NCBI RefSeq assembly: GCF_045291545.1
Contig: NZ_CP149514.1
Location: forward strand, 310,001 to 374,000
From: Gallaecimonas sp045291545
GTDB taxonomy: Bacteria; Pseudomonadota; Gammaproteobacteria; Enterobacterales; Gallaecimonadaceae
Length of the DNA stretch: 64,000 nt
Direction: 5' to 3'
Positions within the stretch are counted from its first letter, which is position 1; each line of letters begins with the position of its first letter. The notes under the pieces are model-generated. The model ran no database searches, was not told where the DNA came from, and saw nothing but the letters and a program-made list of their open reading frames with translations. Shown piece after piece: positions 8,702 to 17,981 of the stretch. A program made the position numbers and the translations under genes.

Positions 8702-9864
8702 TTGCTGTCCTGCGCCAGCGGCTGTGGCCCGCAAAAACCGATACAGCCCTGTATGACCGCAGCCTGATTGTGGTGATCCTCGGGCTGATGGCCTTCGGCT
8801 GGGTGATGATCGCCTCAGCCTCGATGCCCGAGGCCACGCGTCTTAATGGCAACCCTTTCTACATCGTTTACAAAGAATCGGTGTTTGTGGTCGGGGCGCT
8901 GATCCTGGGGGCCGTGACCTTGAGTATTCCCATGGCGCGCTGGGCCCAGTACAACGGCTGGTTACTGGTGATGGCGCTGCTGCTGCTGGCGGGGGTGTTG
9001 GTGGTTGGCCACAGTGTTAACGGTGCTACCCGCTGGATCCGCATCGGCCCGCTGAACCTACAGGCGGCTGAGCCGGCAAAATTATTCCTGTTTGCCTATC
9101 TGGCCGGTTATCTGGTGCGCCGACACCAGGAGGTGCGGGAAAACCTGGTGGGCTTTTTGAAGCCGTTGGGGGTGTTCTTCCTGATGGCCCTGATGCTGCT
9201 GATGCAGCCCGATCTGGGGACTGTGGTGGTGATGCTGGTGACCACTCTGGGGCTGTTGTTTCTGGCTGGTGCCCGGCTCTGGCAGTTTGTCGCCATGATT
9301 GTGGTTGGGGTATCGGCACTGGTGCTGCTGGTTGTCACCGAACCTTACCGGATGAAACGGGTGACCGGCTTTTTAAATCCCTGGGCGGATCCTTTTGGTG
9401 CCGGCTATCAGCTGACCCAGTCACTGATGGCCTTTGGTCGTGGCGGCCTCACCGGGCAGGGGCTGGGCAACTCTATTTTGAAAATGGAGTACCTGCCGGA
9501 AGCCCACACCGACTTCATCATGGCCATTGTCGCCGAAGAGCTGGGTTTTATCGCCATTGTGCTGTTGATGCTGGTGATTTTCTGGGTGGTGTTACGGGCC
9601 CTGAAAATTGGCCGCCATGCCATGGCCAATGACCGTCACTTTGAAGGCTTTTTTGCTTACGCCATTGCCATCTGGGTGGCTTTTCAGGCTGCCGTGAACC
9701 TGGGGGTGGCCGCGGGTGCTTTCCCCACCAAGGGCCTGACCATGCCTCTGGTGAGTTATGGCGGTTCCAGTTTATGGATCATGACCATTGCTTTGAGCGT
9801 GCTGGTGCGCATTGACCATGAAGCACGACTGGCCGGGCAGCAGGCCCGGGGAGGACGCGCATGA
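8698..9864 (+). CDS. ftsW: Septal peptidoglycan glycosyltransferase FtsW
   Basis: FtsW is a SEDS-family polytopic membrane protein that polymerises lipid II at the septum together with FtsI. The 388 residues are largely hydrophobic, about ten helices. Family motifs include the KMEYLPEAHTDFI loop near residue 262 and the C-terminal LPLVSYGGSS-like segment (MPLVSYGGSS). It sits between murD and murG, with four-base ATGA overlaps at both ends. Confidence 0.97.
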   Translation: MIAVLRQRLWPAKTDTALYDRSLIVVILGLMAFGWVMIASASMPEATRLNGNPFYIVYKESVFVVGALILGAVTLSIPMARWAQYNGWLLVMALLLLAGVLVVGHSVNGATRWIRIGPLNLQAAEPAKLFLFAYLAGYLVRRHQEVRENLVGFLKPLGVFFLMALMLLMQPDLGTVVVMLVTTLGLLFLAGARLWQFVAMIVVGVSALVLLVVTEPYRMKRVTGFLNPWADPFGAGYQLTQSLMAFGRGGLTGQGLGNSILKMEYLPEAHTDFIMAIVAEELGFIAIVLLMLVIFWVVLRALKIGRHAMANDRHFEGFFAYAIAIWVAFQAAVNLGVAAGAFPTKGLTMPLVSYGGSSLWIMTIALSVLVRIDHEARLAGQQARGGRA

Positions 9865-10925
9865 AAAGGCTGATGGTGATGGCCGGTGGCACCGGTGGGC
9901 ATATTTTCCCGGCGCTGGCGGTCGCACAACACCTGCAAGAAGAAGGCTGGCAGGTGGACTGGCTGGGCACTCCCACCCGCATGGAAGCGGACATTGTGCC
10001 CAAATACGGTATTGCGCTGCACTTCGTTGACATCCAGGGCGTGCGGGGTAATGGCCTTAAGCGCTTACTGGTAACACCTTTGAAATTACTCAAAGCTGTG
10101 TGGGATGCCTGGCGGCTGTTTGGCCGGGTTCGGCCAGCGGTGGTACTGGGTATGGGCGGCTTTGCCTCCGGCCCGGGCGGTATTGCTGCGAAATTGCGCG
10201 GTATTCCGTTGCTGCTGCATGAACAAAACGCTGTCAGCGGTGTCACCAATCGCTATCTGGCCAAAGTGGCCAACCAGACCTTGCAGGCCTTTCCCGGGGC
10301 TTTCAAGGATGCCCCAGTGGTTGGAAACCCGATCCGCGCCAGTCTGTTCAGTCTGACTCGGATGCGCCATCAGCCGCCGCTGCGGGTCTTGGTAATGGGT
10401 GGCAGCCTTGGTGCCCAGGTATTCAATGAGGTGCTTCCGGCGGCCTTTGCCAGTGCCGGTGTTGCCCTGGCAATCCGCCACCAGACTGGCAAAGGCCGTA
10501 GTGAGACGGTGAAGGCGCGCTATCAGCAACTCGAGCAGCAAGCAACGGTATCGGACTTTATTGACGACATGGCCGAAGCCTATCAGTGGGCTGACGTGAT
10601 GATCGCCCGGGCTGGGGCGCTGACCGTGTCGGAACTGGCGGCGGTTGGCCTGCCGGCTATTTTGGTGCCGCTGCCCATTGCCGTGGACGATCATCAGACG
10701 CAAAATGCCCGCTTTTTAAGCGAGCAGGGGGGCGCCGTGCTGGTACCCCAAAGCCAATTTACCGCCGAGCGCGTGGCCTCTTTGCTGCGCGAATGGCATG
10801 ACGATCCCGAGCAGCTGGTGCGTATGGGCAATGCCGCACACCAGCTTGCCAAGCCGGATGCCACGGAAGCTGTGGCAGCGGTATGCCGGCAGTTGGCCGG
10901 TGTCAGAAAGAGAGCAGGTGTATGA
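9861..10925 (+). CDS. murG: Lipid II synthase MurG (UDP-GlcNAc transferase)
   Basis: MurG is a peripheral inner-membrane GT-B glycosyltransferase that adds GlcNAc to lipid I, making lipid II. The 354 residues begin with the glycine-rich GGTGGH loop at about residues 11–16 and include the GGSLGAQ loop near 185, both contacting the nucleotide sugar. The start ATG at 9861 is chosen because it lies in the ftsW stop (ATGA) with GGGGAGG upstream. It overlaps murC by four bases. Confidence 0.98.
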   Translation: MKRLMVMAGGTGGHIFPALAVAQHLQEEGWQVDWLGTPTRMEADIVPKYGIALHFVDIQGVRGNGLKRLLVTPLKLLKAVWDAWRLFGRVRPAVVLGMGGFASGPGGIAAKLRGIPLLLHEQNAVSGVTNRYLAKVANQTLQAFPGAFKDAPVVGNPIRASLFSLTRMRHQPPLRVLVMGGSLGAQVFNEVLPAAFASAGVALAIRHQTGKGRSETVKARYQQLEQQATVSDFIDDMAEAYQWADVMIARAGALTVSELAAVGLPAILVPLPIAVDDHQTQNARFLSEQGGAVLVPQSQFTAERVASLLREWHDDPEQLVRMGNAAHQLAKPDATEAVAAVCRQLAGVRKRAGV

Positions 10926-12340
10926 CCAGAACAGGCCCGATGCGGCGAGTAGAGCGAATTCATTTTGTTGGCATCGGTGGTGCCGGCATGGGCGGTATCG
11001 CGGAAGTCTTGCTCGGCGAAGGCTATGACATTACCGGCTCGGATCTCAGCGATAACCCGGTGACGCAGCGCTTGGCAGCACTGGGCGCCACCATCTGGCC
11101 GGAACATAAACCAGAACAGGTTGATGGCGCCTCCGTGGTGGTGGTATCCAGCGCCATCAAGGGTGACAACCCGGAAGTGCTGGCAGCCGCCGAAAAACGT
11201 ATTCCGGTGGTACGCCGGGCAGAGATGCTGGCGGAGCTGATGCGTTTTCGCCAGGGAATTGCCGTAGCCGGCACCCACGGTAAAACCACCACCACCAGCC
11301 TGGTTTCGGCCTTGTTGTTTGAAGGGGGCCTGGACCCGACTTTTGTTATCGGTGGCAAGCTCAACTCCCATGGCACCAATGCGCGCCTAGGCACCGGTAC
11401 CTACCTGGTGGCCGAGGCGGACGAGTCCGACGCCTCTTTCCTGCATTTGCAGCCACTGATGGCGGTGGTCACCAATATCGAACCGGATCACATGGACACC
11501 TACGGTGGCGATTTCGAGAAACTCAAAGGCACTTTTGTCGACTTTCTGCGAAACCTGCCGTTCTACGGGCTGGCCGTTTTGTGTGTGGACGATCCTGTTG
11601 TCAAAGAGCTGGCCAACCCGGAACTGGGCCGCCAGTACCTGACTTACGGTTTTGACGAACAAGCGGATGTGCGCGGCCGTGATTTTTCACAGCGCGCCAA
11701 CCAGAGCCGGTTTGTGGTGGAACGTAGTGGCCATGCGCCGCTGTCGGTGACGCTCAACCTGCCTGGTCAACACAATGCGCAAAATGCCCTGGCTGCCATC
11801 GCCATTGCCACCGACCTGGGGATCAGTGACGCCGCCATTCAATCTGCCCTGGCGAAGTTCCAGGGTATTGGCCGGCGGTTCCAGCACTATGGCGACTTCA
11901 ACACCGCCAAAGGGCAGGTGATGCTGGTAGATGACTATGGCCACCATCCCTCAGAAGTGGATGTGACCATCAAAGCGGCTCGCGCCGGCTGGCCAGATAA
12001 ACGGCTGGTAATGGTGTTTCAGCCACACCGCTACAGCCGTACCCGCGATCTCTATGAGGATTTTGCCGAAGTACTCAGCCAGGTTGATGTGTTGCTGATG
12101 CTGGATGTATACAGCGCTGGTGAAACGCCTATTGCCGGCGCTGACAGCCGTTCGCTGTGCCGCACCATTCGCTCCCGTTCCAGCCTCGATCCGGTATTTG
12201 TTTCCAGTATCGCCGATGTGGCCAAGGTACTGAACGATGTGATGGCTGATGGCGACCTGGTGATCACTCAGGGCGCAGGGAATGTCGGCACTCTGGCGCG
12301 GCAGCTGGCAGACGCCGGCCTGGAGGTGGCCAGTGAGTAA
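10922..12340 (+). CDS. murC: UDP-MurNAc–L-alanine ligase MurC
   Basis: MurC is the first amino-acid ligase of the stem peptide pathway and adds L-alanine to UDP-MurNAc. The product is 472 residues from ATG 10922 (ATGA overlap with murG). An earlier in-frame start at 10883 would add 13 residues with no family counterpart. The nucleotide-binding GIGGAGMGG motif is at about residues 15–23 and the P-loop GTHGKTT near 119. It overlaps ddl by eight bases. Confidence 0.97.
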   Translation: MTRTGPMRRVERIHFVGIGGAGMGGIAEVLLGEGYDITGSDLSDNPVTQRLAALGATIWPEHKPEQVDGASVVVVSSAIKGDNPEVLAAAEKRIPVVRRAEMLAELMRFRQGIAVAGTHGKTTTTSLVSALLFEGGLDPTFVIGGKLNSHGTNARLGTGTYLVAEADESDASFLHLQPLMAVVTNIEPDHMDTYGGDFEKLKGTFVDFLRNLPFYGLAVLCVDDPVVKELANPELGRQYLTYGFDEQADVRGRDFSQRANQSRFVVERSGHAPLSVTLNLPGQHNAQNALAAIAIATDLGISDAAIQSALAKFQGIGRRFQHYGDFNTAKGQVMLVDDYGHHPSEVDVTIKAARAGWPDKRLVMVFQPHRYSRTRDLYEDFAEVLSQVDVLLMLDVYSAGETPIAGADSRSLCRTIRSRSSLDPVFVSSIADVAKVLNDVMADGDLVITQGAGNVGTLARQLADAGLEVASE

Positions 12341-13232
12341 AGTGGCGGTATTACTGGGAGGGCGCTCCGCTGAGCGGGATATTTCCCTGCTGTCAGGGCA
12401 GGCGGTACTGCGTGGCCTGCGCGCCGCCGGAGTGGATGCTCACCCGTTTGATCCAGCCGAGCAACCGCTGCTGGCGCTGAAGTCTCAGGGCTTCGAGCAG
12501 GCCTTCATTGCCTTGCATGGCCGAGGCGGGGAAGACGGCACCGTGCAAGGGGCACTGGAGTGGTTGGGTGTGGCCTACACCGGTAGCCGTGTGCTGGGGT
12601 CAGCGCTGGCTATGGATAAAGTGCGCAGCAAGCAGATCTGGCAGGCCATGGGGTTACCCACAGCACCGTTCTGGGTGCTCTCTGGAACAGGCTTGGACAG
12701 CGATCTGGCCACTGCTATGATGGCTGCGCCGGTGATGGTTAAACCATGCCGGGAGGGCTCCAGCCTGGGTATGACCAAGGCCTGCAATCTTGAACAATTG
12801 CATGCCGCCGTAGCCCAGGCAGCAGCGCTGGATGATGTGGTACTGGTAGAGCGCTGGATCGATGGCCCTGAATTCACCGTGGGTATTCTGGACGGGCAGG
12901 CATTGCCGGTGATCCAGATGAAAACACCCAACAGTTTTTATGACTATCAGGCCAAATATCAATCCAATACCACCCAATATCTGGTGCCCTGTGGCTTGCC
13001 TGCTGAGCAGGAAACAGCGCTGCAAGAACTGGCGTTGGCCGCTTTTAACGCCGTTGGCGCAGAAGGCTGGGGGCGGGTTGATGTGATGTTGGACGCGAAT
13101 GGCCAGATGCAATTGCTGGAAGTGAATACGGTGCCAGGGATGACAGAAAAGAGCCTGGTGCCGAAGGCGGCCGCTGCTATGGGGATGGATTTTTCCACCC
13201 TGGTATGCCGCATCCTGGCATCGGCCCGTTAA
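12333..13232 (+). CDS. ddlB: D-alanine–D-alanine ligase
   Basis: This ATP-grasp ligase makes the D-Ala-D-Ala dipeptide used by MurF. The 299-residue product starts at GTG 12333, preceded by GGAGG at 12322–12326. The upstream ATG at 12282 lies well inside murC and is rejected. Family motifs are GGRSAERDISL at the N-terminus and the C-terminal LEVNTVPGMTEKSL, which holds the metal ligands. The position between murC and ftsQ is the usual place for ddlB. Confidence 0.96.
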   Translation: MSKVAVLLGGRSAERDISLLSGQAVLRGLRAAGVDAHPFDPAEQPLLALKSQGFEQAFIALHGRGGEDGTVQGALEWLGVAYTGSRVLGSALAMDKVRSKQIWQAMGLPTAPFWVLSGTGLDSDLATAMMAAPVMVKPCREGSSLGMTKACNLEQLHAAVAQAAALDDVVLVERWIDGPEFTVGILDGQALPVIQMKTPNSFYDYQAKYQSNTTQYLVPCGLPAEQETALQELALAAFNAVGAEGWGRVDVMLDANGQMQLLEVNTVPGMTEKSLVPKAAAAMGMDFSTLVCRILASAR

Positions 13233-13242
13233 GGACCGGCCG

Positions 13243-13965
13243 GTGCAGCGGTGGCAGTTTTGGCTGGGCCTAGGCTTTTTTGCCATGGTACTGGTCGGCT
13301 TTACAGCCAGTGGTGTGGCGTTGTGGCACACCATGCGTGACCAGGGGCGGTTACCGGTGGAGCAAATCGAGGTGAAAGGGGCACATCCCCACACCCCGGC
13401 TGCAGCCATCAAAGCCGCCTTGCGAGCACAACCATTGGGCAGCTTTTTCACGGTTGACGTGAACGATGTGCAGCAGCGGCTGGAAGCACTGCCCTGGATT
13501 TATCAGGCCTCGATACGCAAGGCCTGGCCAAGAACCCTGCAGGTGTTTTTGGTGGAGCAGCAGCCGGTCGCACGCTGGAATGGTCAGGCGCTGCTTAATG
13601 AACAGGGGCAGGTATTTACTGCCAAGCCCGGCAAAGCGGAAGCCGCTTTGCCGGCGTTATACGGCCCCGAAGGCGATGCTGCTGAGGTGCTGGCCGGCTA
13701 CCAGAAGCTGGCGACGCTGCTGGAAGACAACGGCTATCAGCCGGCAGCAGCTTGGTGCAGTGACCGTAACGCCTGGTCGCTGCAGCTAAAAAATGGCCTG
13801 AAGATTATTCTCGGGCGGGAAGACACCCTCAGGCGGGTGCAACGGTTTATCGACAGTTTCCCTTATGTAGAGGGAGGCAAACGCCAACCGGCATACCTGG
13901 ATATGCGTTATGACACCGGGTTTGCCGTGGGTTGGCAGCAACAGGACGAGAAGAAGACGCCATGA
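13243..13965 (+). CDS. ftsQ: Cell division protein FtsQ
   Basis: FtsQ is a bitopic division protein that assembles the FtsQLB complex. The 240 residues comprise a short N-terminus, one membrane helix at about residues 5–27, a POTRA-type domain (about 40–110) and the FtsQ beta domain. The start is GTG at 13243, with AAGGA ten bases upstream at the end of ddlB. Sequence similarity in this family is modest, but order and topology make the call secure. It overlaps ftsA by four bases. Confidence 0.94.
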   Translation: MQRWQFWLGLGFFAMVLVGFTASGVALWHTMRDQGRLPVEQIEVKGAHPHTPAAAIKAALRAQPLGSFFTVDVNDVQQRLEALPWIYQASIRKAWPRTLQVFLVEQQPVARWNGQALLNEQGQVFTAKPGKAEAALPALYGPEGDAAEVLAGYQKLATLLEDNGYQPAAAWCSDRNAWSLQLKNGLKIILGREDTLRRVQRFIDSFPYVEGGKRQPAYLDMRYDTGFAVGWQQQDEKKTP

Positions 13966-15200
13966 CCAAGGCAACAGACAGAAAACTGATTGTCGGACTG
14001 GATATCGGTACCTCCAAGATTGTGGCGGTGATCGGTGAAGCCTTGCCTGATGGCCAGCTCAATGTACTGGGCGTGGGTAATCACCCATCCCGAGGTATGG
14101 ACAAGGGTGGGGTCAATGACCTGGACTCCGTGGCCCAGTCGGTACAGCGGGCGGTAGATGAAGCCGAAGTAATGGCTGACTGTCAGGTCAGCGCAGTTTA
14201 CCTGGCCATCTCCGGCCGGCATGTGCGCTGCCAGAACGAGTCCGGCATGGTACCCATCAACGATGCGGAAGTGTCGCAGGATGACGTGGAAGCGGTGATC
14301 CACACCGCCAAGTCGGTACAGATCCCGGAAGGGCGGCGCATTCTGCACGTCTTGCCGCAGGAGTTTGGTATCGATTACCAAGAGGGTATCAAAAGCCCTA
14401 TCGGGATGAGTGGCGTGCGCTTAACCGCCAGTGTTCACCTGGTGACCTGCGCGAACGACATGGCCCGCAACATCATCAAGTGTGTGGAGCGTTGCGATCT
14501 TAAGGCTGACCAGCTGATTTTCTCGGCGCTGGCGTCCAGTTACGCGGTACTGACCGACGACGAAAAAGAGCTGGGTGTCTGTGTCGTTGATGTGGGTGCC
14601 GGCACCATGGATATGGCGGTGTTTACCAATGGCGCCATTCGCCATACCGCAGTGATCCCTGCCGCCGGTAATCAGGTGACATCGGATATTGCGAAAATCT
14701 TCCGCACCCCGCTTAGCCATGCCGAAGAGATCAAAACCCGCTACGCCTGTGCCATCAAGAGCCTGGTGAGCAAAGAAGAGAACATCGAAGTGCCGTCCGT
14801 GGGTGGCCGGCCTTCACGCACCATGAGCCGCCACACCCTGGCGGAAGTGGTGGAACCGCGTTACCAGGAGCTGTTTGAACTGGTACAGGAAGAACTGCGC
14901 AAGAGCGGTTTGGAAGAACAGATCGCCGCCGGCATTGTACTGACCGGCGGCACCGCCCAAATGGAAGGCGCCATTGCTTTTGCAGAGGAGCTGTTCCAGA
15001 TGCCGGTACGCCTGGGTGTACCGCTACCGGTAAAAGGGCTGAACGACTACGTGGCCGACCCCCGTTTCGCCACCGCCATGGGTTTGCTGCATTACGGCAA
15101 GGATGACAATGCAGTGCGCCGCAGTGAGCGACATTCGGTAGGGGAAGGCGTCAGTAGCCTTTGGAGCAAGCTGCAAAGCTGGTTCAAAGGGCATTTTTAA
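13962..15200 (+). CDS. ftsA: Cell division protein FtsA
   Basis: FtsA is an actin-like ATPase that tethers FtsZ filaments to the inner membrane and recruits later division proteins. The 412 residues start with the phosphate-1 motif GLDIGTSK at about residues 12–19; later nucleotide-binding motifs (VDVGAGTMD, GIVLTGG) are visible. The C-terminal WSKLQSWFKGHF segment is the amphipathic membrane-targeting helix. The start is ATG 13962 (ATGA overlap with ftsQ), not the upstream ATG at 13932. Confidence 0.98.
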   Translation: MTKATDRKLIVGLDIGTSKIVAVIGEALPDGQLNVLGVGNHPSRGMDKGGVNDLDSVAQSVQRAVDEAEVMADCQVSAVYLAISGRHVRCQNESGMVPINDAEVSQDDVEAVIHTAKSVQIPEGRRILHVLPQEFGIDYQEGIKSPIGMSGVRLTASVHLVTCANDMARNIIKCVERCDLKADQLIFSALASSYAVLTDDEKELGVCVVDVGAGTMDMAVFTNGAIRHTAVIPAAGNQVTSDIAKIFRTPLSHAEEIKTRYACAIKSLVSKEENIEVPSVGGRPSRTMSRHTLAEVVEPRYQELFELVQEELRKSGLEEQIAAGIVLTGGTAQMEGAIAFAEELFQMPVRLGVPLPVKGLNDYVADPRFATAMGLLHYGKDDNAVRRSERHSVGEGVSSLWSKLQSWFKGHF

Positions 15201-15232
15201 GGACACAGGCAGAACGATTGGAGACGAGAATC

Positions 15233-16429
15233 ATGTTTGAATTTGTTGAAGGCCATACCGATGAGGCCGTCATTAAGGTCATCGGCGTCGGTGGTGGCGG
15301 CGGTAACGCTGTCCAGCACATGGTGGAACAAACTATTGAAGGCGTGGAATTCATCGCTGCCAATACGGATGCGCAAGCGCTGAAAACCTCCAAGGCGGAT
15401 GTCACTATCCAGCTCGGTGCCAATGTCACCAAAGGGCTGGGTGCTGGCGCTAACCCGCAGGTAGGTCGTCAGAGTGCCGAAGAAGATCGCGAGCATATCC
15501 GGGAAGTGCTGGAAGGCGCCGATATGCTGTTCATTGCCGCCGGTATGGGTGGCGGTACCGGCACCGGTGCTGCGCCAGTGGTAGCGGAAGTGGCCAAAGA
15601 ACTAGGCATTCTGACCGTTGCGGTGGTCACCAAGCCGTTCCCCTTCGAAGGCAAAAAGCGTATGGCTTATGCACAGGAAGGGATCAGCCAGCTGGAAGCA
15701 CACGTTGACTCGCTGATCACCATCCCCAACGAGAAGCTGCTGAAGGTGCTGGGTAAATCCACCAGCTTGCTGGACGCCTTCAAGTCTGCCAACGACGTGC
15801 TGCTGGGCGCCGTAAAAGGCATTGCCGAATTGATCACCCACCCGGGCATGATCAACGTCGACTTTGCTGATGTGCGTACCGTGATGAGCGAAATGGGCAA
15901 AGCGATGATGGGTAGCGGTGTCGCCCGCGGTGAAGACCGTGCGCAGGAAGCGGCTGACCTGGCCATTTCCAGCCCGCTGCTTGAAGATGTGGATCTGGCC
16001 GGTGCCCGTGGCATTCTGGTTAACATCACCGCAGGTATGAACCTCAGCATTGAAGAGTTTGAAATTGTTGGTAACGCCGTGCAGGGTTTTGCTTCCGAGC
16101 ACGCCACTGTGGTGGTCGGTACCACTATCGATGCCGAGATGGATGAAGATATCCGTGTGACCGTGGTCGCTACCGGTATTGGCGGCGGTGAGCGTAAGCC
16201 AGAGATCACTTTGGTGCAGCAAAATCCGGAACCGCCGCGTCAGCCTGTAGCCCAGCCTAGCGGTGACGGCACCCATGGCCGTCCGATGCCGGTCGCCAAA
16301 GGGCAGTCACAACCGGCTCAGGCGGAGCTGCGTAAGCAGGACGAACCCGCGCCGGCACCAAAGCGTAACAGTCAGGCGGATCTGGACTACCTGGATATTC
16401 CGGCGTTTTTGCGCCGCCAGGCTGACTGA
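15233..16429 (+). CDS. ftsZ: Cell division protein FtsZ
   Basis: FtsZ is the tubulin-like GTPase that forms the Z ring. It has 398 residues. The tubulin signature GMGGGTGTG is at residues 104–112. A variable, proline- and glutamine-rich linker spans about 320–380. The conserved C-terminal peptide DYLDIPAFLRRQ, which binds FtsA, ZipA and other partners, ends the protein. The start ATG 15233 follows a GGAGACGAG-like site; an upstream start at 15161 would lie in ftsA. Confidence 0.98.
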   Translation: MFEFVEGHTDEAVIKVIGVGGGGGNAVQHMVEQTIEGVEFIAANTDAQALKTSKADVTIQLGANVTKGLGAGANPQVGRQSAEEDREHIREVLEGADMLFIAAGMGGGTGTGAAPVVAEVAKELGILTVAVVTKPFPFEGKKRMAYAQEGISQLEAHVDSLITIPNEKLLKVLGKSTSLLDAFKSANDVLLGAVKGIAELITHPGMINVDFADVRTVMSEMGKAMMGSGVARGEDRAQEAADLAISSPLLEDVDLAGARGILVNITAGMNLSIEEFEIVGNAVQGFASEHATVVVGTTIDAEMDEDIRVTVVATGIGGGERKPEITLVQQNPEPPRQPVAQPSGDGTHGRPMPVAKGQSQPAQAELRKQDEPAPAPKRNSQADLDYLDIPAFLRRQAD

Positions 16430-16481
16430 ACGGCGCAGCCCTAACGGGCGGAAGTGAACAGTAGAAGGCCATACCCTGTCA

Positions 16482-16510
16482 TTGGTATTGTCACCTTCTG
16501 GTGTTATACT
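16482..16510 (+). promoter_or_regulatory. lpxC promoter with extended -10
   Basis: TTGGTA (16482–16487) and TATACT (16505–16510) are separated by 17 bases, and TG at 16502–16503 gives an extended -10 (TGTTATACT). It lies in the 142-base ftsZ–lpxC gap, so lpxC probably has its own promoter in addition to read-through from ftsZ. Prediction from sequence only. Confidence 0.65.
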
Positions 16511-16571
16511 ACTGCACCTTTTTTTCAGGTAAGACCAGTTGTGGCTTACCTTGTGAGATGCGAGGTCAATG

Positions 16572-17492
16572 ATGATCAGGCAACGAACCCTTAAAAGCGC
16601 TATTCGCGCTACTGGCGTCGGCTTGCACAGTGGTAACAAGGTTACCTTGTGCCTGCGTCCGGCACCGGTAAATACCGGGGTTGTGTTCCGTCGCGTCGAT
16701 CTGGACCCGGTGGTCGAGATCCCGGCGGATGGTAGTCTGGTTCAGGACACCATGCTGTGTACCTGCCTGCATGGCGACGGTGGTGTCAAAATCGCGACTG
16801 TTGAGCATCTCAGTGCTGCTCTGGCGGCACTTGGTATCGACAACCTCTATGTGGATGTTGATGCTCCGGAAGTACCGATCATGGACGGCAGCGCCAGCCC
16901 TTTTGTGTTCCTGTTGCAATCTGCCGGCATCGAGGAACAGTCAGCCGCCAAAAAATTCATCCGCATCACGGATACGATCCGGGTGGAAATGGGCGACAAG
17001 TGGGCTGAGTTCCGTCCTTACGACGGCTTTAAGATGGATGTGGCCATCGACTTTAAGCATCCGGCCATGGAAGGGCGTAATCAGCGCCTGGAAATGGATT
17101 TTTCCACGACATCCTTTGTTAAGGAAATCAGCCGCGCCCGGACGTTTGGCTTTATGCGGGACATTGAAACGCTGCGGGCCAATAACCTGGCCTTGGGTGG
17201 TTCAATGGAAAACGCGGTAGTGCTGGATGATTACAAGATCCTCAACAATGAAGGGCTGCGCTACGAAGATGAATTCGTTAAGCACAAGCTACTGGATGCG
17301 GTGGGTGACCTGTTCCTGGCCGGCCACTCGATCATTGGTGAGTTCCGTTCATTCAAGTCCGGCCATGCGCTGAACAACCTGATGGTGCGGGAAATCCTGG
17401 CTCATCAGGAAAAGTGGCAAACAGTCACTTACGAAGATGAGGGCGATGCGTCTCCTATCGCCTACTTGTCTCCGAACCTCAGCCTGGCCTAA
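16572..17492 (+). CDS. lpxC: UDP-3-O-acyl-N-acetylglucosamine deacetylase LpxC
   Basis: LpxC is the zinc deacetylase that carries out the committed step of lipid A synthesis. It has 306 residues, close to the 305 of E. coli. Zinc and catalytic motifs are visible: TVEHLSAAL near residue 76, HKLLDAVGD near 237, and SGHALNN near 264. Two adjacent ATG codons exist (16569, 16572). The second is preferred because it leaves six bases after GAGG at 16562–16565 and matches the E. coli N-terminus. Its stop overlaps the stop of convergent dciA. Confidence 0.96.
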   Translation: MIRQRTLKSAIRATGVGLHSGNKVTLCLRPAPVNTGVVFRRVDLDPVVEIPADGSLVQDTMLCTCLHGDGGVKIATVEHLSAALAALGIDNLYVDVDAPEVPIMDGSASPFVFLLQSAGIEEQSAAKKFIRITDTIRVEMGDKWAEFRPYDGFKMDVAIDFKHPAMEGRNQRLEMDFSTTSFVKEISRARTFGFMRDIETLRANNLALGGSMENAVVLDDYKILNNEGLRYEDEFVKHKLLDAVGDLFLAGHSIIGEFRSFKSGHALNNLMVREILAHQEKWQTVTYEDEGDASPIAYLSPNLSLA

Positions 17493-17965
17493 TCCGTCGA
17501 CCCTTCTTCCTTGCGGCGCTCACTGAGCGCCGCAAGTCTTTTCAGGCTCCGCTGCAAAGCTGGCGGCGCTTCATCTGCTAGAGCCAATAGTGAGGCTGCT
17601 GCGCCAGCACTGATTTTTCGCGGGTTGGGCCGCGGCGTTGCGATAACGTTCGGGGCCGCCTTGTTGCAGGCCGGGTTGATCCGCAGATCAATGCTGGTTA
17701 GGCTGGGGAGCATTTGCCGCATCTGGCTTAACAACAAGGTCCGTTGCAGGCGTAGCTGGCTCAGCCAGGCTGCACTGCCGGTTTCGAGTACCAGAATACC
17801 TCCGCGCAAGTTGGCAACCCGGCAATGGCCGGACAGTGGCGCTGGCAAAACCTTTTCCAGGTGCTGCTGCAACGCCGCCAGTTGTCGTGCCTTGCGTGAC
17901 AATGACGCTAAGCCACTGAGGCTTTGCTGCATAAGGTCTTCCAGGTTGCTCGGTTGCTCGGACAT
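17489..17965 (-). CDS. dciA: DUF721 protein, DciA-type DnaB helicase loader
   Basis: Members of the DUF721/DciA family load the replicative helicase DnaB in bacteria that lack DnaC. The 158 residues match the family in the N-terminal region (an LxxLL-rich start, then VLPAPLSGHCRVANLRGGILVLETGS-like strands). The C-terminal half is low-complexity and basic. The start is chosen at 17965 (MSEQPSNLEDLM…). A longer frame from 18127 would run through the divergent M23 gene. It is convergent with lpxC, with overlapping stop codons, and only 16 bases from the M23 gene. Confidence 0.82.
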   Translation of the reverse strand: MSEQPSNLEDLMQQSLSGLASLSRKARQLAALQQHLEKVLPAPLSGHCRVANLRGGILVLETGSAAWLSQLRLQRTLLLSQMRQMLPSLTSIDLRINPACNKAAPNVIATPRPNPRKISAGAAASLLALADEAPPALQRSLKRLAALSERRKEEGSTD

Positions 17966-17981
17966 AACAAAGGCCTTCACC

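Noticed and set aside
16430..16455. A terminator after ftsZ (GCCC-TAAC-GGGC)
   Set aside because: The stem is only four bases and no T-run follows.
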